From an uncultured Lachnospiraceae bacterium (GTDB lineage: Bacteria; Bacillota; Clostridia; Lachnospirales; Lachnospiraceae), in the NCBI GenBank assembly GCA_910578795.1, contig CAJTSD010000008.1, positions 25,865 through 89,864 on the forward strand: DNA of 64,000 nucleotides. Direction: 5' to 3'. A program made the translations under genes and the position numbers. Below are positions 1 to 9,787 of the stretch, piece after piece; position 1 is the stretch's first letter, and the number at the start of each line of letters is the position of its first letter. The notes below the pieces were generated by a model. That model was not told the DNA's origin, made no database searches, and saw only the letters and a list, made by a program, of their open reading frames with translations.

Positions 1-232
1 TGATATCAATCAGCGTAATAATCATTTGAATCGAATTGACATAGACCGTGGCACGCACAATGATATTTTTCAAAAGAATGGATTTTTTGTCGTTTTCTTC
101 CTCTGCCCTTCTCTCAATTTCTTTTTCATTCATTAAATGAATTGCCTTATTAAAGCCTGTTAGAACCGCCTCAATAAAAAGTAATGCTAAAAATAAAATA
201 ATACGAAAGGCGGAAGTATCTCCATCGTCCAT
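1..232 (-). CDS. CNNM-type (DUF21) membrane protein, N-terminal part
   Basis: Only the first 77 codons are inside the window; the rest lies beyond base 1. The start ATG at 230-232 has an AGGAG ribosome site about 9 bases upstream. The N-terminus has a hydrophobic segment (LFLALLFIEAVLTGF), then a charged stretch ending in EIERRAEEENDKK, then a second hydrophobic segment (VYVNSIQMIITL). This pattern resembles the CNNM/DUF21 domain of HlyC/CorC-family proteins, which sit in the membrane and are linked to magnesium or cobalt efflux. The CBS and CorC domains expected further on cannot be seen. The family call is from resemblance only. Confidence 0.6.
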   Translation of the reverse strand, partial: MDDGDTSAFRIILFLALLFIEAVLTGFNKAIHLMNEKEIERRAEEENDKKSILLKNIIVRATVYVNSIQMIITLIDI

Positions 233-281
233 TAAAACCAATCTCCTTTTTCAATCTGTTCCTGTATTTTATCAACAACAA

Positions 282-316
282 AGGTGTAATCTGCATAAAA
301 TATGCAGACTACACCT
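282..316 (-). terminator. hairpin downstream of the pectate lyase gene
   Basis: The arms AGGTGTA/TACACCT and TCTGCATA/TATGCAGA form a long, nearly perfect stem separated by single-base mismatches. On the minus strand it follows the stop of the 8.5-kb gene by about 80 bases. The U-tract is weak (TTTGTTGTTG), so it may be an inefficient terminator or an RNA-stabilising hairpin. Confidence 0.5.
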
Positions 317-397
317 AAATAATATAACATTACTGCCTCAAAACGTCAATATCTATCTCTGTTATTCAGCAATATTTACAAACATAAGTTTGTTTTC

Positions 398-3300
398 TCA
401 CGGGTTTTGCAGTAAATACCGAACATTACATGCATCTACAGCCGTTGTGAATAAGTCATCAAGGATACCCGTATCTTTGATATTCTTTGTTGTAATGCTA
501 AATCCTACTTTCTGACCGCCAATATAAGTCACGCCGTCACCATTTATTATAATAACTGCTTTTCCTTTGTTCCTGTTATTACCATACTGTATGGTCAACT
601 GCCCCTGGTCAATCAGCTGTTTTACCTCTTCTGGTTCCAGTACCGTTTTTCTTTTACCCTGTTTGAACTCAATTAATACACCCGGTTCAATATCATCGCC
701 GGTATACTCCAGTTTATTTGTCTTAAATGCCGAATCGCTCCAATTCTGATAAACGACTAATTTTGCCTTTGACAAATCATAAACATCCTCCGACGTCTTT
801 TTGCAAACCTTGTACGAAGCGGTCAGCTCTGTTCCACGGTAATTCCCTTTATCCTTTCCTGTAATCTTCATATAGACTGTCTGATATGTATCCTCATCGA
901 AAAGATAAATCTTATTTCTGTTGCTGATTTCCTCCTCGAACGCCTCGTCCATATAATACTTCACCATAAATTCCGATGTTCTAATCTGAATGCCGTTTAA
1001 GGACACATACGGGACAGATTTGTAAACTCCCGGTTTATGATAAACCTTATCGGCGGCTGCAACCGTTAATCCCGAGGTACTGTCATCAAGCGCACTTGGT
1101 CCAATTGTGAAAATTTCCGATATCGGGCTGCTGCCTTTATAATTTCCCATAAAAGAAACCTTAAGCTTAGCCGTTCCCAATCTCTTGTTTCCGTTGTACA
1201 TCAGCCTGTAATCTTTTCCTTCCTCAAGCAGTATCTCATTGTAGAAAATCTTTGCATCTGCAATCGTAACGCCTGTATTCACATAAGGATACGGTTCATT
1301 GCTGATACCAGTGATCCTCATGCCATAAGTAACTGCCCTTGGTTTAATCGTATACGACTTTTTCACAGCGCCTGTATAATACCCAAGACCTACAACCGTG
1401 AAATTTACTTTTCCGGCATTTGTCGTATCTTTCTGATATACGATCGTATAATCAATACCCTTTTTCAGGCTTTCACCATTTGTCTGTGTCTTGCTGATAT
1501 CCTTTACGTCGTCCTGCCCAAGCTCAAAAATCTGAGGCTGTCCGTTATAAACATAACTCGGATCCTGAACGGAAACCTTAAACTTCTTCAAATCTTTTTT
1601 ACCAATGATTTTTACAGTGTATTTCAGCTCTCCTTCAAAGTTTCCCTTGCCATAGATCACGATTTCGCTGTCATCGTCCTCTGGCTTACATTTATTCGTT
1701 TTAGAAATGCTAAAATCCTTTCCTGACAGCTTCACGCCCCCATAATACAACGCAGGGGATGCCTTTGTGTTTTCAACGACGAGCAGTTCTCCATCTTCTG
1801 TTACGCCGCTAATCTCCACAGCGCCCGCTCCCGTGCTGCCGTCACAAATATCTTTTTTCTCGATTTCAAAGGTTGCTGAAATACTCCCTGCCATGTTTCT
1901 TTTCGCTCTTACGATAATCTGCGGCTTCTTATTGCTTTTTGCATCTGTTGAAGCATTCACATTATTTTTGTACTGTACCGTATAATCCGTCCCCTCAACA
2001 AGCCGGCCACTGTTATTGTATACAAGGATTTCCGGTCTGATTGCACTGCCCGTATAAGTATAGGTTTCCTTGTTTTTCAGCACAACCCGCAATCCGCTGC
2101 CTTCCGGGATTTCCGGATTCTCTTCATTCAAAACGGTATATTCCAATGTTACAATCTCACTGTCAGTATATCCTTCTTTTACCGCAATTGCTTTGATTGT
2201 CGTATCCGTCTGAAGCACAATTGCATTTTCATAAGGAATACTCTGCCCAGTCGGATCCGTCTTGTCAAGCGTATAATAAAGCTTCGCGCCTTCCGTATCA
2301 CATGTCAGCTCAATCTTTGTTCCTTTTTCCAGCTTTGAGCCAGTAGGATAATTTGCCTTCGGCTCACTGACCTTATTTCCTGCCGGCGGAACGTCCTCCT
2401 GCTTTACTTGATACACAAACGTTGCAGGTTCACTGACTTTTCCGTCTAACTGTGCAATTGCCTTAATGACAAGGTCTTTTTCCAGCATGATTTCCGTTGT
2501 ATACAATGTGCTCTCTGTCGTCGGGTCCGAACCGTCCGTCGTGTAGTAAATTTTTGCGCCAAGCTCCGCACCGAGGGAAATCTCCGTTCCCTTAGCATAT
2601 TCTCCGGAAGGAGGACTCGCCACCGGCTGGCTGACATTGGTCTCTTCTCCTGAAGAATCCCCTGCACCCGGCACATCCGTATCCTCCACGATGACGTAAA
2701 GAATATAATAATCTTTTTCCGCATAAATCGCATGCGATCCTTTTTCAACGCTGAATGTATATTCTTTCGGTTCCTTTGTCAAATCCTGTGACTGTGAATC
2801 AAGCTGCAGTTTTCTATTTTCGTCTGACCCATAAGCCCCTACATATACTGTCGCCTTACCATTCGTTGTAAACCGTATTGCCTTCGGATCCGTCGGTGTT
2901 TTTGCAGATCCGCCAAACTGATAACGAATCGCATATTCCGTGATGCCCGACTTATTTCCTTCCGGCATATTCAGCGTATTCTCTGTAATCCTAGCCTTGC
3001 CTTCTTTATTTCCAATTGTGAAATAATTATCAGTACCATATCCGGTGTCTTCCGTCGGGAGCTTATGCAGCTTCTTCTCTTTCCCCTCTTTGTCTGTTTC
3101 CGTTTCATCCAACGTAAATCCAATCTTCTGCGGATTAAACTCAAACGTTTTTGCTCCCGGTGCCGTACTGCCGCCACCGGATGAAACCGTATACTGGAAG
3201 GTGCTGATTTCGCTCCTGAGCTCTCCCTTTATGGCAATTGCTTTTATCGTAATCGTCCTGCTGATAATAATTGGTCCGGTATATAAAGTGCCGTTCTGTT

Positions 3301-6300
3301 GATCCGGATCATCCGGCTGTGTTCCGTCTGTCTTATAGGTATAATAAATCTCTGCGTCCTGCGTGAGCGTCGAAATGGTAATCGGCGTTCCTTTTTCAAT
3401 CGTCCCGTCATCTATCGAAGCCACGGGCGCGGCAACATATTTGTTCGGATCCACAAACGTATACGTCCGGGTCACAACAACGCTTTCCTTTTCCCCCTTT
3501 ATGGCAATCGCCTTAACCGTTACACGTTCCCCCTCCGATCCCTCAAGAACGATCGGTGTTCCTGTATATCTCGTACTTCCCGCCGTCGGATTTGAATGAT
3601 CTGTCGTATAATAAATCTCCGCGTCCTGCGTTGCACAGGTCAGTGTAATAGGCGTTCCAATCGGTAAATTGCCAGAAGGAATGTCAAAGACCGGTTCCCG
3701 CACATCATCCGAATCATAAGTATCTTCTATATAAGCAATATAATAAATGTCCGCCTTATCTCCCTTTTCAATCGTATGTGCGCCTGCAGTATCAAAATAA
3801 ACCTCAATAATTCCGTCTGCCGGATCCTGATTTACACCGTCTATTTTTGTTTTTCCGGTCTTGCCACTTTCAGGAACCAATACAATAATCAGTGTTCCCG
3901 AAACTCCCGCACGGAAAGATACTTTTGTAGAACTTTCCATTTTTAACGCCTGTGTTAGTGTTAGCGAATTTCCGTTCGGATCTATATACTGAACCGTTGT
4001 CGGCTTACTTTGCTTATTGCCGCTAATGGTGAAAAATTTGTCGCTTGTAAAACCGTCCGTCGTAAAATTATGTACATAGATGCCGCCTCCAGATATACCT
4101 GGTTTATCATCGCCGCCGCCCGGAGTGTCATCTCCGCCACCGCCGCCGGATCCTGATCCACCGCCGCTTCCGGAATCGCCTGATACACCTTTGATACCGC
4201 CAATATAAACAACACTTGACTGATAATTGACAACATCCGCCTTCAATGCAGTATCGACCGCATAGCTTTGGTCATCACTGCTGATACTGTATCCCGGCTT
4301 CTTCTTAAAATCACCGCCGTTTAAGCGCCCTGCCTTCTTTGTAACAATATCTTTCACCTTGTCCGCGCTGTCAACAGATCCTGCTTTTACGCCCAAATCA
4401 TAACCGGTATCAAAATTGTTATAGCTTGTACCGCCATTAAGCGTTACATAGCTGCTTGGAACCTTTTCCTCCCTGCTCTCTGCAAGATACGCGTCAAACT
4501 CCCTCGCATTTGCTGGTGTTGAACCGTTTGCCTTATTTGCATATACAAGACGCTGCGCGCCTTCAATTTTATTCGCATATGCCTTGATAATACCGCCCGG
4601 TTCCCCGGAGAATGTACCTTTCCCGTCACCGGACAAATCACTTCCCTGCTGTGAAATCAGCATCGGATATTTACAGTTTCTGAAATAGTTTGCTTCTACA
4701 AACGCAGAGCTGCCTTTTGTCACACCAACACCATATTTTGAATTGCCGTCAAAATAGTTGTTATATACATGAATCGAGCCAACTCGGATACGCGGGTGGC
4801 GCGAATCCGAGTGATCAAACCAGTTGTGGTGATAGGTCACCATAAACTCTTCGCTGTCACTCATTCCACAAAGAGAACACTTGCCCGAATCCCAAAAATG
4901 GTTATAGGATATGGTAACATAGGTTGACTTTCCTTTCACGTCAACGGAGCCGTCGCCCTTCGCCTGGTCGCTGTCCCCGCCGGTTGCGCCGTAGAAAATA
5001 TCCAAATCATGCACCCAAATATTGCAGTTTGCCGTGTCAAGGGAAACGCCGTCATCCATAAACGCCATAATTGCAAAATTTCTAAGCTCTACATTCCCAC
5101 AGTTCCGGATTAAGAACCCAAATCCATGAACCGTTGCATCCTCACCGATTCCCTCGATAGTAATATTCATTTCGTTATAGTTTGCTTTACCTTTAACCTG
5201 CAAACCTTCTGAGGTGGAAGAAATGCGATCCAAATCTGCCAACGCTACACGTCCGATAATTCGAATATCCAAAATATCTTTTTCTGTTCCGCTCTTTTGT
5301 TTGGCGTCCAAGATTGCCTGAATACCGGTAACCTCCACTGCGGGCTTATTTGCGCCAGCCGTATGAAGCATCGCTTTACAGGTTTTTGCGGTTTCTTTTG
5401 TCACATAAATTACCTGTGCGCCATCCTTTAATTCTCCGTTGTCCTTATAAGCGCCGGAACCGGATTTGAACGGCGATTCGCTGGAAAACGCAAAACCGGA
5501 GCGGTCATAATTTGTCACCGTCATTGGTCCTACCACTTTCTCCGCAAGCACCTGCACATTCTCGTCGTCGCCTTCTGTCTTTAGCTTGACTGCCTCAACC
5601 TTCAGATAGTAGCTGCTGCCAGCCTTAAGCCCGACGGCATCAACGCGCCAATAGTCCTTATATTCACGAATCAATGCATTGTCAACTCTTACATAGTCTC
5701 CGTCCTCTTTTGCTGCGATATATGCCTTATATCCGTCAGCGCCTTTATATGCTTCCCACTTCGCATATACGCCTTCTTCATAGCCTTGTGATTCCGTAAT
5801 CTTCACGGTTCCCAGCTCCCTTGGCTGTGCCGGATTGACAACAACCGTATAGGGACTGAAGCTGCCCGCCTCAAACCAAAAGCCTGCATCCTCGGTATTC
5901 TGTGTGGTTACGGTTTCCTGCGTTATTTTTTCTGCTGCAATCTGCTCTGCATTATGGAGCACAAAAATCTCATTTTCTTCCGTTACATCAGTCAAAACAT
6001 CAGTTCGAAAGCTTGAATACAACATCTTTATTTTAAGTCCTGCATTTTCCTGAAAGGTAACGGCATCTGCTGATGCATCGGTTTCCTCGTTTAAAATCAG
6101 GGAAATATTGTAATATTTGATATTGCTTTTGTCCACATCCGTAACAAGCGCTTCCGCCGCAGTCTTAATGCTGCTGTCAACTGCCGCAGCATCCATCTCC
6201 TGCGCCTTTACTGCGAGATCCGTAACTTGCAGGGTCTGTCCGCCTCTTGTCACTTCACTTATGTTTCCTACTGCTTCCATTGCTTTGATAATTGCTTTGG

Positions 6301-8950
6301 AATCCTCGTCAATTGTAATGGCAACGGCTGTCGGGTCGTAATCATACGTAAAAGTTGCAACCTCGCTTTTGCCTGATTTTGTTACCGCAATTGCCTTGAT
6401 TGTTATTTTATTGTCATTAGACGCAAGATCTGCAGCCGCAAGCGGGGCTGTGTATTTTTTATTGACAGAATCTTCTTTTTTGACCGGGTCGTCGCCGTTG
6501 GTTGTATAGTAGATTTCTGCTCTGTCCACTTCTGTCTTTAATGTAATCTCACTTTTTCTGTTGAGCATTGTTCCGGAAACAGGATCTGCCGTGGGCATGT
6601 CGATTACCGGAACTTCGGGGGTTTCGGTTACTTCCATGTAGGTGATGATTCCGCCGTCACCGTCTAATCCGATGTAATAAGTTCCCGCTTCTGCCAGGCT
6701 GAATTTCGCTGTTCCAATCGCTTTGCATGTCACACCACTACTGGGATATGTTCCGACAACGCCTCCAATTTTACCTGTACCATCATCTTTTACTACTCTG
6801 ATTTTTCTTGAAGTTGTACTTTTGGGGCTATAATATACAACAACACTGGCATTTTGAGTTGTTGTTGTAATTTTCACACAATTTAGCGGTGCATCTCCTA
6901 TTTTTGAAGCCAGCGCTCCACCTGTTATACGAAGGCATTGTGTCCGTCCGCCACCGATTGCCTCCATGACTTCATCCGACCAGGTCAGATTATCATAACA
7001 ATTTACCACACTGGCGCCTGACCCTGTCGTTACAGAGCCGATTTCAACGATTGCCGCTTTTTTATCAGACGTACATACGACCGTAAAATAGTCCTTTGTA
7101 CCATATTTTGTGTCGGTTGTTAAATCACCTGTTATTGCAAGTTCTTCCGGATCCAATATATAGGTCTTAGGCGCCGTTTCGTCCTCATCTTCAACAGGTA
7201 CCGGATTGATAATGACTGTAAACGGATCTGCAACGCTGTCTATGTTAAAGAAAATTCCGTCTACGTCTTTTCTGATTTTTGCAATCTCTTCTGTTCCCTG
7301 CAAAACCGTAATTTCATTTTTTCTGCCTGCCTTTGAAGATGCAATCGCATAAAGCATCTTGATATCCAGTGTGCCTTCAAAAAGAGAAACCTGGTCGCCT
7401 GTGCTTTCCTGATTAACCAAAGACAACTGATATGAAAGAATTTCGCCTCCATCTTTCCTGATGCTTTCTGCTTTTTCCGTAATTGCCGCAGAAACAGAAG
7501 CGTTCTGCGCGCTTAATTTGATGTCAAACACTTCGGTATTGCTCTCATTTTTGAAGATAACATCGCCTTTGAGTTCTACGCTGCTGATGATATTTTTCGA
7601 ATCATCCGCAACGGCAATTTTCGGTGTTTTGACGGTGTATTCGAAAATTGCAGGCAAGCTGTCTGTTTTACCGTCTGCTACGGCAATTGCATAAATCATT
7701 GTATCCTCATTGATGACAATCGGCTTGTTTTTATCAAAGAGAGTTCCGTTATCTTTTGTCAATTGCAGTGTTTCATCAAACGTATAATAAATAGAGGCAT
7801 TTGCATCATTACTTTTTAAAATAACTTCTGTTCCTCTGACTACTGCCTTACTGTCATCCGGCTCTGCTGTGGGGGAATCTAACTGATTATCGCCCTTTTG
7901 CGCTGTGTATGTAAAACTTGCAACATCGCTGGCTGCGTAATTATCGCCTACTGCATATGCTTTAATTACGATTTCGTTATTTTCGTTCACCATACTGGGA
8001 GCCGCTTCAATCCCATTATTATATTCTTTTTTTGTGTCACTTGTTTTCGGATCACTTTCGTCTGTTGTGTAATAAATTGTGACATCTGATGTACCACAAG
8101 ACAATGTGATTGTATCGCCTACCTTTACAGTTGCTCCATCGGCTGGAGTGGCTGTTGGTGTGGCTGCTTTGTCACCAGACTCTACTGCATATATTATATA
8201 AAATAAATTTGCGGTATTTGCCTTTGTAATTGTGTGTTCTCCTGCTATGAGCTCATTAGTAATAATTCCATCTCCTGATGCAGTATATTTTGTACCATCT
8301 ATTTTTATAGTAGCCGCAGGTTCAACAAAAACCAATGTCAAAGTTCCTTTACCTTCTGCGGTAAATTTAACATTAGTTGCACTCTCTAATTTCAAACATT
8401 GTGTCAAAGTTAAACCGTTATAACTAACAGTGCCTTTATTAGAAGCCAAATTTCCTGTAATTTGATAATAACTGCTGTCTGTACCATTTGCAGTAAAATT
8501 ATGTACATGTTCCTCTGTCGCTTTATTATCTATCTCCGAAGATTCCTTCTCCTCCTCAGCTTCCTCCGTCTTCCCCGTCACCTGCACAGTACTTTCAGGC
8601 GCAGAAGTTTCCTCTTCCTCCTCTGCATCCGTTTCCTCTTCCACAGACGAAGCGTCCGTCTTCTCGTCCTGCGCATCTACCGTGCTCTCCAGAGTTGCCG
8701 TTTCCGTCTTCCCTTCCTGCTCGTCCACCATGCTCTTTTCAGGCACGGTATCCTGTTGTTCATCCTCTGCCGCATGCTCCGCAGCTGCCGCAATATCCTC
8801 TTCCTGTTCTGGCGCTTCCGCTGTGTATTCTTCCGGCATTTCATCCGCAACTACCACATCCGCGCTTCCCCACAAGTCAAACGGCAACAGCGTAAACGCC
8901 ACTATAACCGCCAAAATACGGGCTATGACTTTTTTGTTTTTTCTTCCCAT
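398..8950 (-). CDS. giant secreted modular pectate lyase (PL1-like) with chitobiase-like repeats
   Basis: A secreted enzyme expected to cleave polygalacturonate by beta-elimination outside the cell. An upstream ATG exists at 8977, but ATG 8950 has a well-placed AAAGGAG and gives 2850 residues. Order of parts: signal peptide (about 1-35), acidic Glu/Thr-rich linker to ~145, a beta module starting HNFT, chitobiase-C-terminal-like modules (motif IYYTTD.SDP), a PL1 domain at ~1180-1560, a Gly/Asp linker, a second HNFT module, more IYYTT modules, then Ig-like domains (YTYTGSAIRPE, GTDYTVQYKNN). The lyase domain shows DGSVDVKG for calcium binding, VTYHHNWF, and SRHPRIR with the catalytic arginine. 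I count seven IYYT-type modules. There is no LPxTG or C-terminal membrane helix, so wall attachment, if any, is non-covalent. It has its own promoter and a ~170-base leader. Confidence 0.85.
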   Translation of the reverse strand: MGRKNKKVIARILAVIVAFTLLPFDLWGSADVVVADEMPEEYTAEAPEQEEDIAAAAEHAAEDEQQDTVPEKSMVDEQEGKTETATLESTVDAQDEKTDASSVEEETDAEEEEETSAPESTVQVTGKTEEAEEEKESSEIDNKATEEHVHNFTANGTDSSYYQITGNLASNKGTVSYNGLTLTQCLKLESATNVKFTAEGKGTLTLVFVEPAATIKIDGTKYTASGDGIITNELIAGEHTITKANTANLFYIIYAVESGDKAATPTATPADGATVKVGDTITLSCGTSDVTIYYTTDESDPKTSDTKKEYNNGIEAAPSMVNENNEIVIKAYAVGDNYAASDVASFTYTAQKGDNQLDSPTAEPDDSKAVVRGTEVILKSNDANASIYYTFDETLQLTKDNGTLFDKNKPIVINEDTMIYAIAVADGKTDSLPAIFEYTVKTPKIAVADDSKNIISSVELKGDVIFKNESNTEVFDIKLSAQNASVSAAITEKAESIRKDGGEILSYQLSLVNQESTGDQVSLFEGTLDIKMLYAIASSKAGRKNEITVLQGTEEIAKIRKDVDGIFFNIDSVADPFTVIINPVPVEDEDETAPKTYILDPEELAITGDLTTDTKYGTKDYFTVVCTSDKKAAIVEIGSVTTGSGASVVNCYDNLTWSDEVMEAIGGGRTQCLRITGGALASKIGDAPLNCVKITTTTQNASVVVYYSPKSTTSRKIRVVKDDGTGKIGGVVGTYPSSGVTCKAIGTAKFSLAEAGTYYIGLDGDGGIITYMEVTETPEVPVIDMPTADPVSGTMLNRKSEITLKTEVDRAEIYYTTNGDDPVKKEDSVNKKYTAPLAAADLASNDNKITIKAIAVTKSGKSEVATFTYDYDPTAVAITIDEDSKAIIKAMEAVGNISEVTRGGQTLQVTDLAVKAQEMDAAAVDSSIKTAAEALVTDVDKSNIKYYNISLILNEETDASADAVTFQENAGLKIKMLYSSFRTDVLTDVTEENEIFVLHNAEQIAAEKITQETVTTQNTEDAGFWFEAGSFSPYTVVVNPAQPRELGTVKITESQGYEEGVYAKWEAYKGADGYKAYIAAKEDGDYVRVDNALIREYKDYWRVDAVGLKAGSSYYLKVEAVKLKTEGDDENVQVLAEKVVGPMTVTNYDRSGFAFSSESPFKSGSGAYKDNGELKDGAQVIYVTKETAKTCKAMLHTAGANKPAVEVTGIQAILDAKQKSGTEKDILDIRIIGRVALADLDRISSTSEGLQVKGKANYNEMNITIEGIGEDATVHGFGFLIRNCGNVELRNFAIMAFMDDGVSLDTANCNIWVHDLDIFYGATGGDSDQAKGDGSVDVKGKSTYVTISYNHFWDSGKCSLCGMSDSEEFMVTYHHNWFDHSDSRHPRIRVGSIHVYNNYFDGNSKYGVGVTKGSSAFVEANYFRNCKYPMLISQQGSDLSGDGKGTFSGEPGGIIKAYANKIEGAQRLVYANKANGSTPANAREFDAYLAESREEKVPSSYVTLNGGTSYNNFDTGYDLGVKAGSVDSADKVKDIVTKKAGRLNGGDFKKKPGYSISSDDQSYAVDTALKADVVNYQSSVVYIGGIKGVSGDSGSGGGSGSGGGGGDDTPGGGDDKPGISGGGIYVHNFTTDGFTSDKFFTISGNKQSKPTTVQYIDPNGNSLTLTQALKMESSTKVSFRAGVSGTLIIVLVPESGKTGKTKIDGVNQDPADGIIEVYFDTAGAHTIEKGDKADIYYIAYIEDTYDSDDVREPVFDIPSGNLPIGTPITLTCATQDAEIYYTTDHSNPTAGSTRYTGTPIVLEGSEGERVTVKAIAIKGEKESVVVTRTYTFVDPNKYVAAPVASIDDGTIEKGTPITISTLTQDAEIYYTYKTDGTQPDDPDQQNGTLYTGPIIISRTITIKAIAIKGELRSEISTFQYTVSSGGGSTAPGAKTFEFNPQKIGFTLDETETDKEGKEKKLHKLPTEDTGYGTDNYFTIGNKEGKARITENTLNMPEGNKSGITEYAIRYQFGGSAKTPTDPKAIRFTTNGKATVYVGAYGSDENRKLQLDSQSQDLTKEPKEYTFSVEKGSHAIYAEKDYYILYVIVEDTDVPGAGDSSGEETNVSQPVASPPSGEYAKGTEISLGAELGAKIYYTTDGSDPTTESTLYTTEIMLEKDLVIKAIAQLDGKVSEPATFVYQVKQEDVPPAGNKVSEPKANYPTGSKLEKGTKIELTCDTEGAKLYYTLDKTDPTGQSIPYENAIVLQTDTTIKAIAVKEGYTDSEIVTLEYTVLNEENPEIPEGSGLRVVLKNKETYTYTGSAIRPEILVYNNSGRLVEGTDYTVQYKNNVNASTDAKSNKKPQIIVRAKRNMAGSISATFEIEKKDICDGSTGAGAVEISGVTEDGELLVVENTKASPALYYGGVKLSGKDFSISKTNKCKPEDDDSEIVIYGKGNFEGELKYTVKIIGKKDLKKFKVSVQDPSYVYNGQPQIFELGQDDVKDISKTQTNGESLKKGIDYTIVYQKDTTNAGKVNFTVVGLGYYTGAVKKSYTIKPRAVTYGMRITGISNEPYPYVNTGVTIADAKIFYNEILLEEGKDYRLMYNGNKRLGTAKLKVSFMGNYKGSSPISEIFTIGPSALDDSTSGLTVAAADKVYHKPGVYKSVPYVSLNGIQIRTSEFMVKYYMDEAFEEEISNRNKIYLFDEDTYQTVYMKITGKDKGNYRGTELTASYKVCKKTSEDVYDLSKAKLVVYQNWSDSAFKTNKLEYTGDDIEPGVLIEFKQGKRKTVLEPEEVKQLIDQGQLTIQYGNNRNKGKAVIIINGDGVTYIGGQKVGFSITTKNIKDTGILDDLFTTAVDACNVRYLLQNP

Positions 8951-9128
8951 AGTTCGTACTCCTTTCCAATTGTGCATTTCGCCTTGTCACTTCACCGCAC
9001 GCCTTTGCTCTTCGGCAAAATTCATGGCTGTTTTCAAGTTCTTTCACGCAGCAGGTCTGTGCCTACGTATTACCTGGCACAAACATTGTTATTACGCATA
9101 TGATGCTAAAATAGGTGAAATTATACCC

Positions 9129-9157
9129 ATTATAAATGATTTATTTTACATTTGCAA
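9129..9157 (-). promoter_or_regulatory. promoter of the pectate lyase gene
   Basis: On the minus strand, -35 TTGCAA (9152-9157) and -10 TATAAT (9129-9134) are separated by exactly 17 bases. Predicted transcription start is near 9122, about 170 bases before the ATG. Confidence 0.7.
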
Positions 9158-9194
9158 CTTATTTTTTGTATATTTTACCAAAAACATGATTGTT

Positions 9195-9259
9195 AAAAGA
9201 AAAACAAATTGTGCAACCTCACCACGGAATCTTATTTTCCAACGGCAATTTGCACAATT
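9195..9259 (-). terminator. terminator downstream of mazF
   Basis: Ten-base perfect arms AATTGTGCAA/TTGCACAATT (9207-9216 and 9250-9259) enclose a ~33-base loop and are followed on the minus strand by TGTTTTTCTTTT. It lies about 75 bases past the mazF stop and just before the pectate lyase promoter. Confidence 0.65.
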
Positions 9260-9333
9260 CTCATTTACCTTATTCCATCTTTTTCTCTTAAAATCTTTTC
9301 CTCGTATCAAAACCAAATTATGCTTCCCAAACC

Positions 9334-9669
9334 TTATGTATCGAGCTCAAGGCTGATTTGTAAGGCTCTGTTGACCCTCTGCATAACCGGTCTGTCAAGA
9401 TGGCACACCTTATCCTTTAAGCGTTTTTTGTCTATCGTACGAAGCTGTTCCAACAAAATAACGGAGTCCTTCACCATATCTCCCGCATTAATCTCTATAT
9501 GTGTCGGCAGATTCGCCTTATTCATCTTTGAAGTAATTGCCGCGCAGATGACGGTCGGGCTGTGCCTGTTTCCCACGTCATTCTGAATAATCAATACAGG
9601 TCTGACGCCGCCCTGCTCGGAGCCTACAACCGGTCTTAAATCTGCGTAATAAATATCTCCTCTTTTCAT
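9334..9669 (-). CDS. mazF: MazF/PemK-family endoribonuclease toxin
   Basis: The product is a 111-residue MazF (EndoA/NdoA) family protein, which cuts single-stranded mRNA at short motifs in the cytoplasm. The start MKRGDIYYADL is preferred over an ATG 45 bases upstream because MazF proteins normally begin at this point. Diagnostic stretches are the N-terminal RGDIYYADL, GSEQGGVRPVLIIQND, a TVI..AITS strand, LPTHIEI, and DSVILLEQLRTIDKKRL; the length matches Bacillus EndoA. It follows alr by 118 bases, as in Bacillus, where alr, ndoAI and ndoA are neighbours. Here, however, no MazE-like antitoxin gene lies between them. It is probably the last gene of the rex-nnr-alr operon. Confidence 0.9.
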   Translation of the reverse strand: MKRGDIYYADLRPVVGSEQGGVRPVLIIQNDVGNRHSPTVICAAITSKMNKANLPTHIEINAGDMVKDSVILLEQLRTIDKKRLKDKVCHLDRPVMQRVNRALQISLELDT

Positions 9670-9787
9670 ACCATACACCTCTATGCAAAATCCATTCTTG
9701 TGTCTTTTGACCACAATCCTATTTTTGCCTGTCTGAAATGGATTTATACAATTGATGTAAAGTTTGCTGTAAAATAAAAATTATTTC

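Larger units (their letters stand above)
8951..9333. other. intergenic region: structured leader, promoter and mazF-operon terminator
   Basis: There is no convincing gene here. On the minus strand it holds, in order, the terminator of the mazF operon, the promoter of the pectate lyase gene and its ~170-base untranslated leader. The leader contains local hairpins (GTGCC...GGCAC; TTTGC CGAAGA GCAAA). I could not assign it to a known riboswitch class. Confidence 0.6.

Noticed and set aside
8951..9122. Glycine or c-di-GMP riboswitch in the pectate lyase leader
   Set aside because: CCGAAGAGCAAA looks a little like a glycine-switch piece, but the other conserved segments are missing.
8462..9356. 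Long plus-strand open frames over the start of the pectate lyase gene
   Set aside because: They mirror low-complexity acidic codons of the real gene, have no ribosome site and read as Arg/Leu/Ser-rich nonsense.
9670..9787. Hidden mazE between alr and mazF
   Set aside because: 118 bases are too short for a MazE and no frame with a ribosome site spans it.
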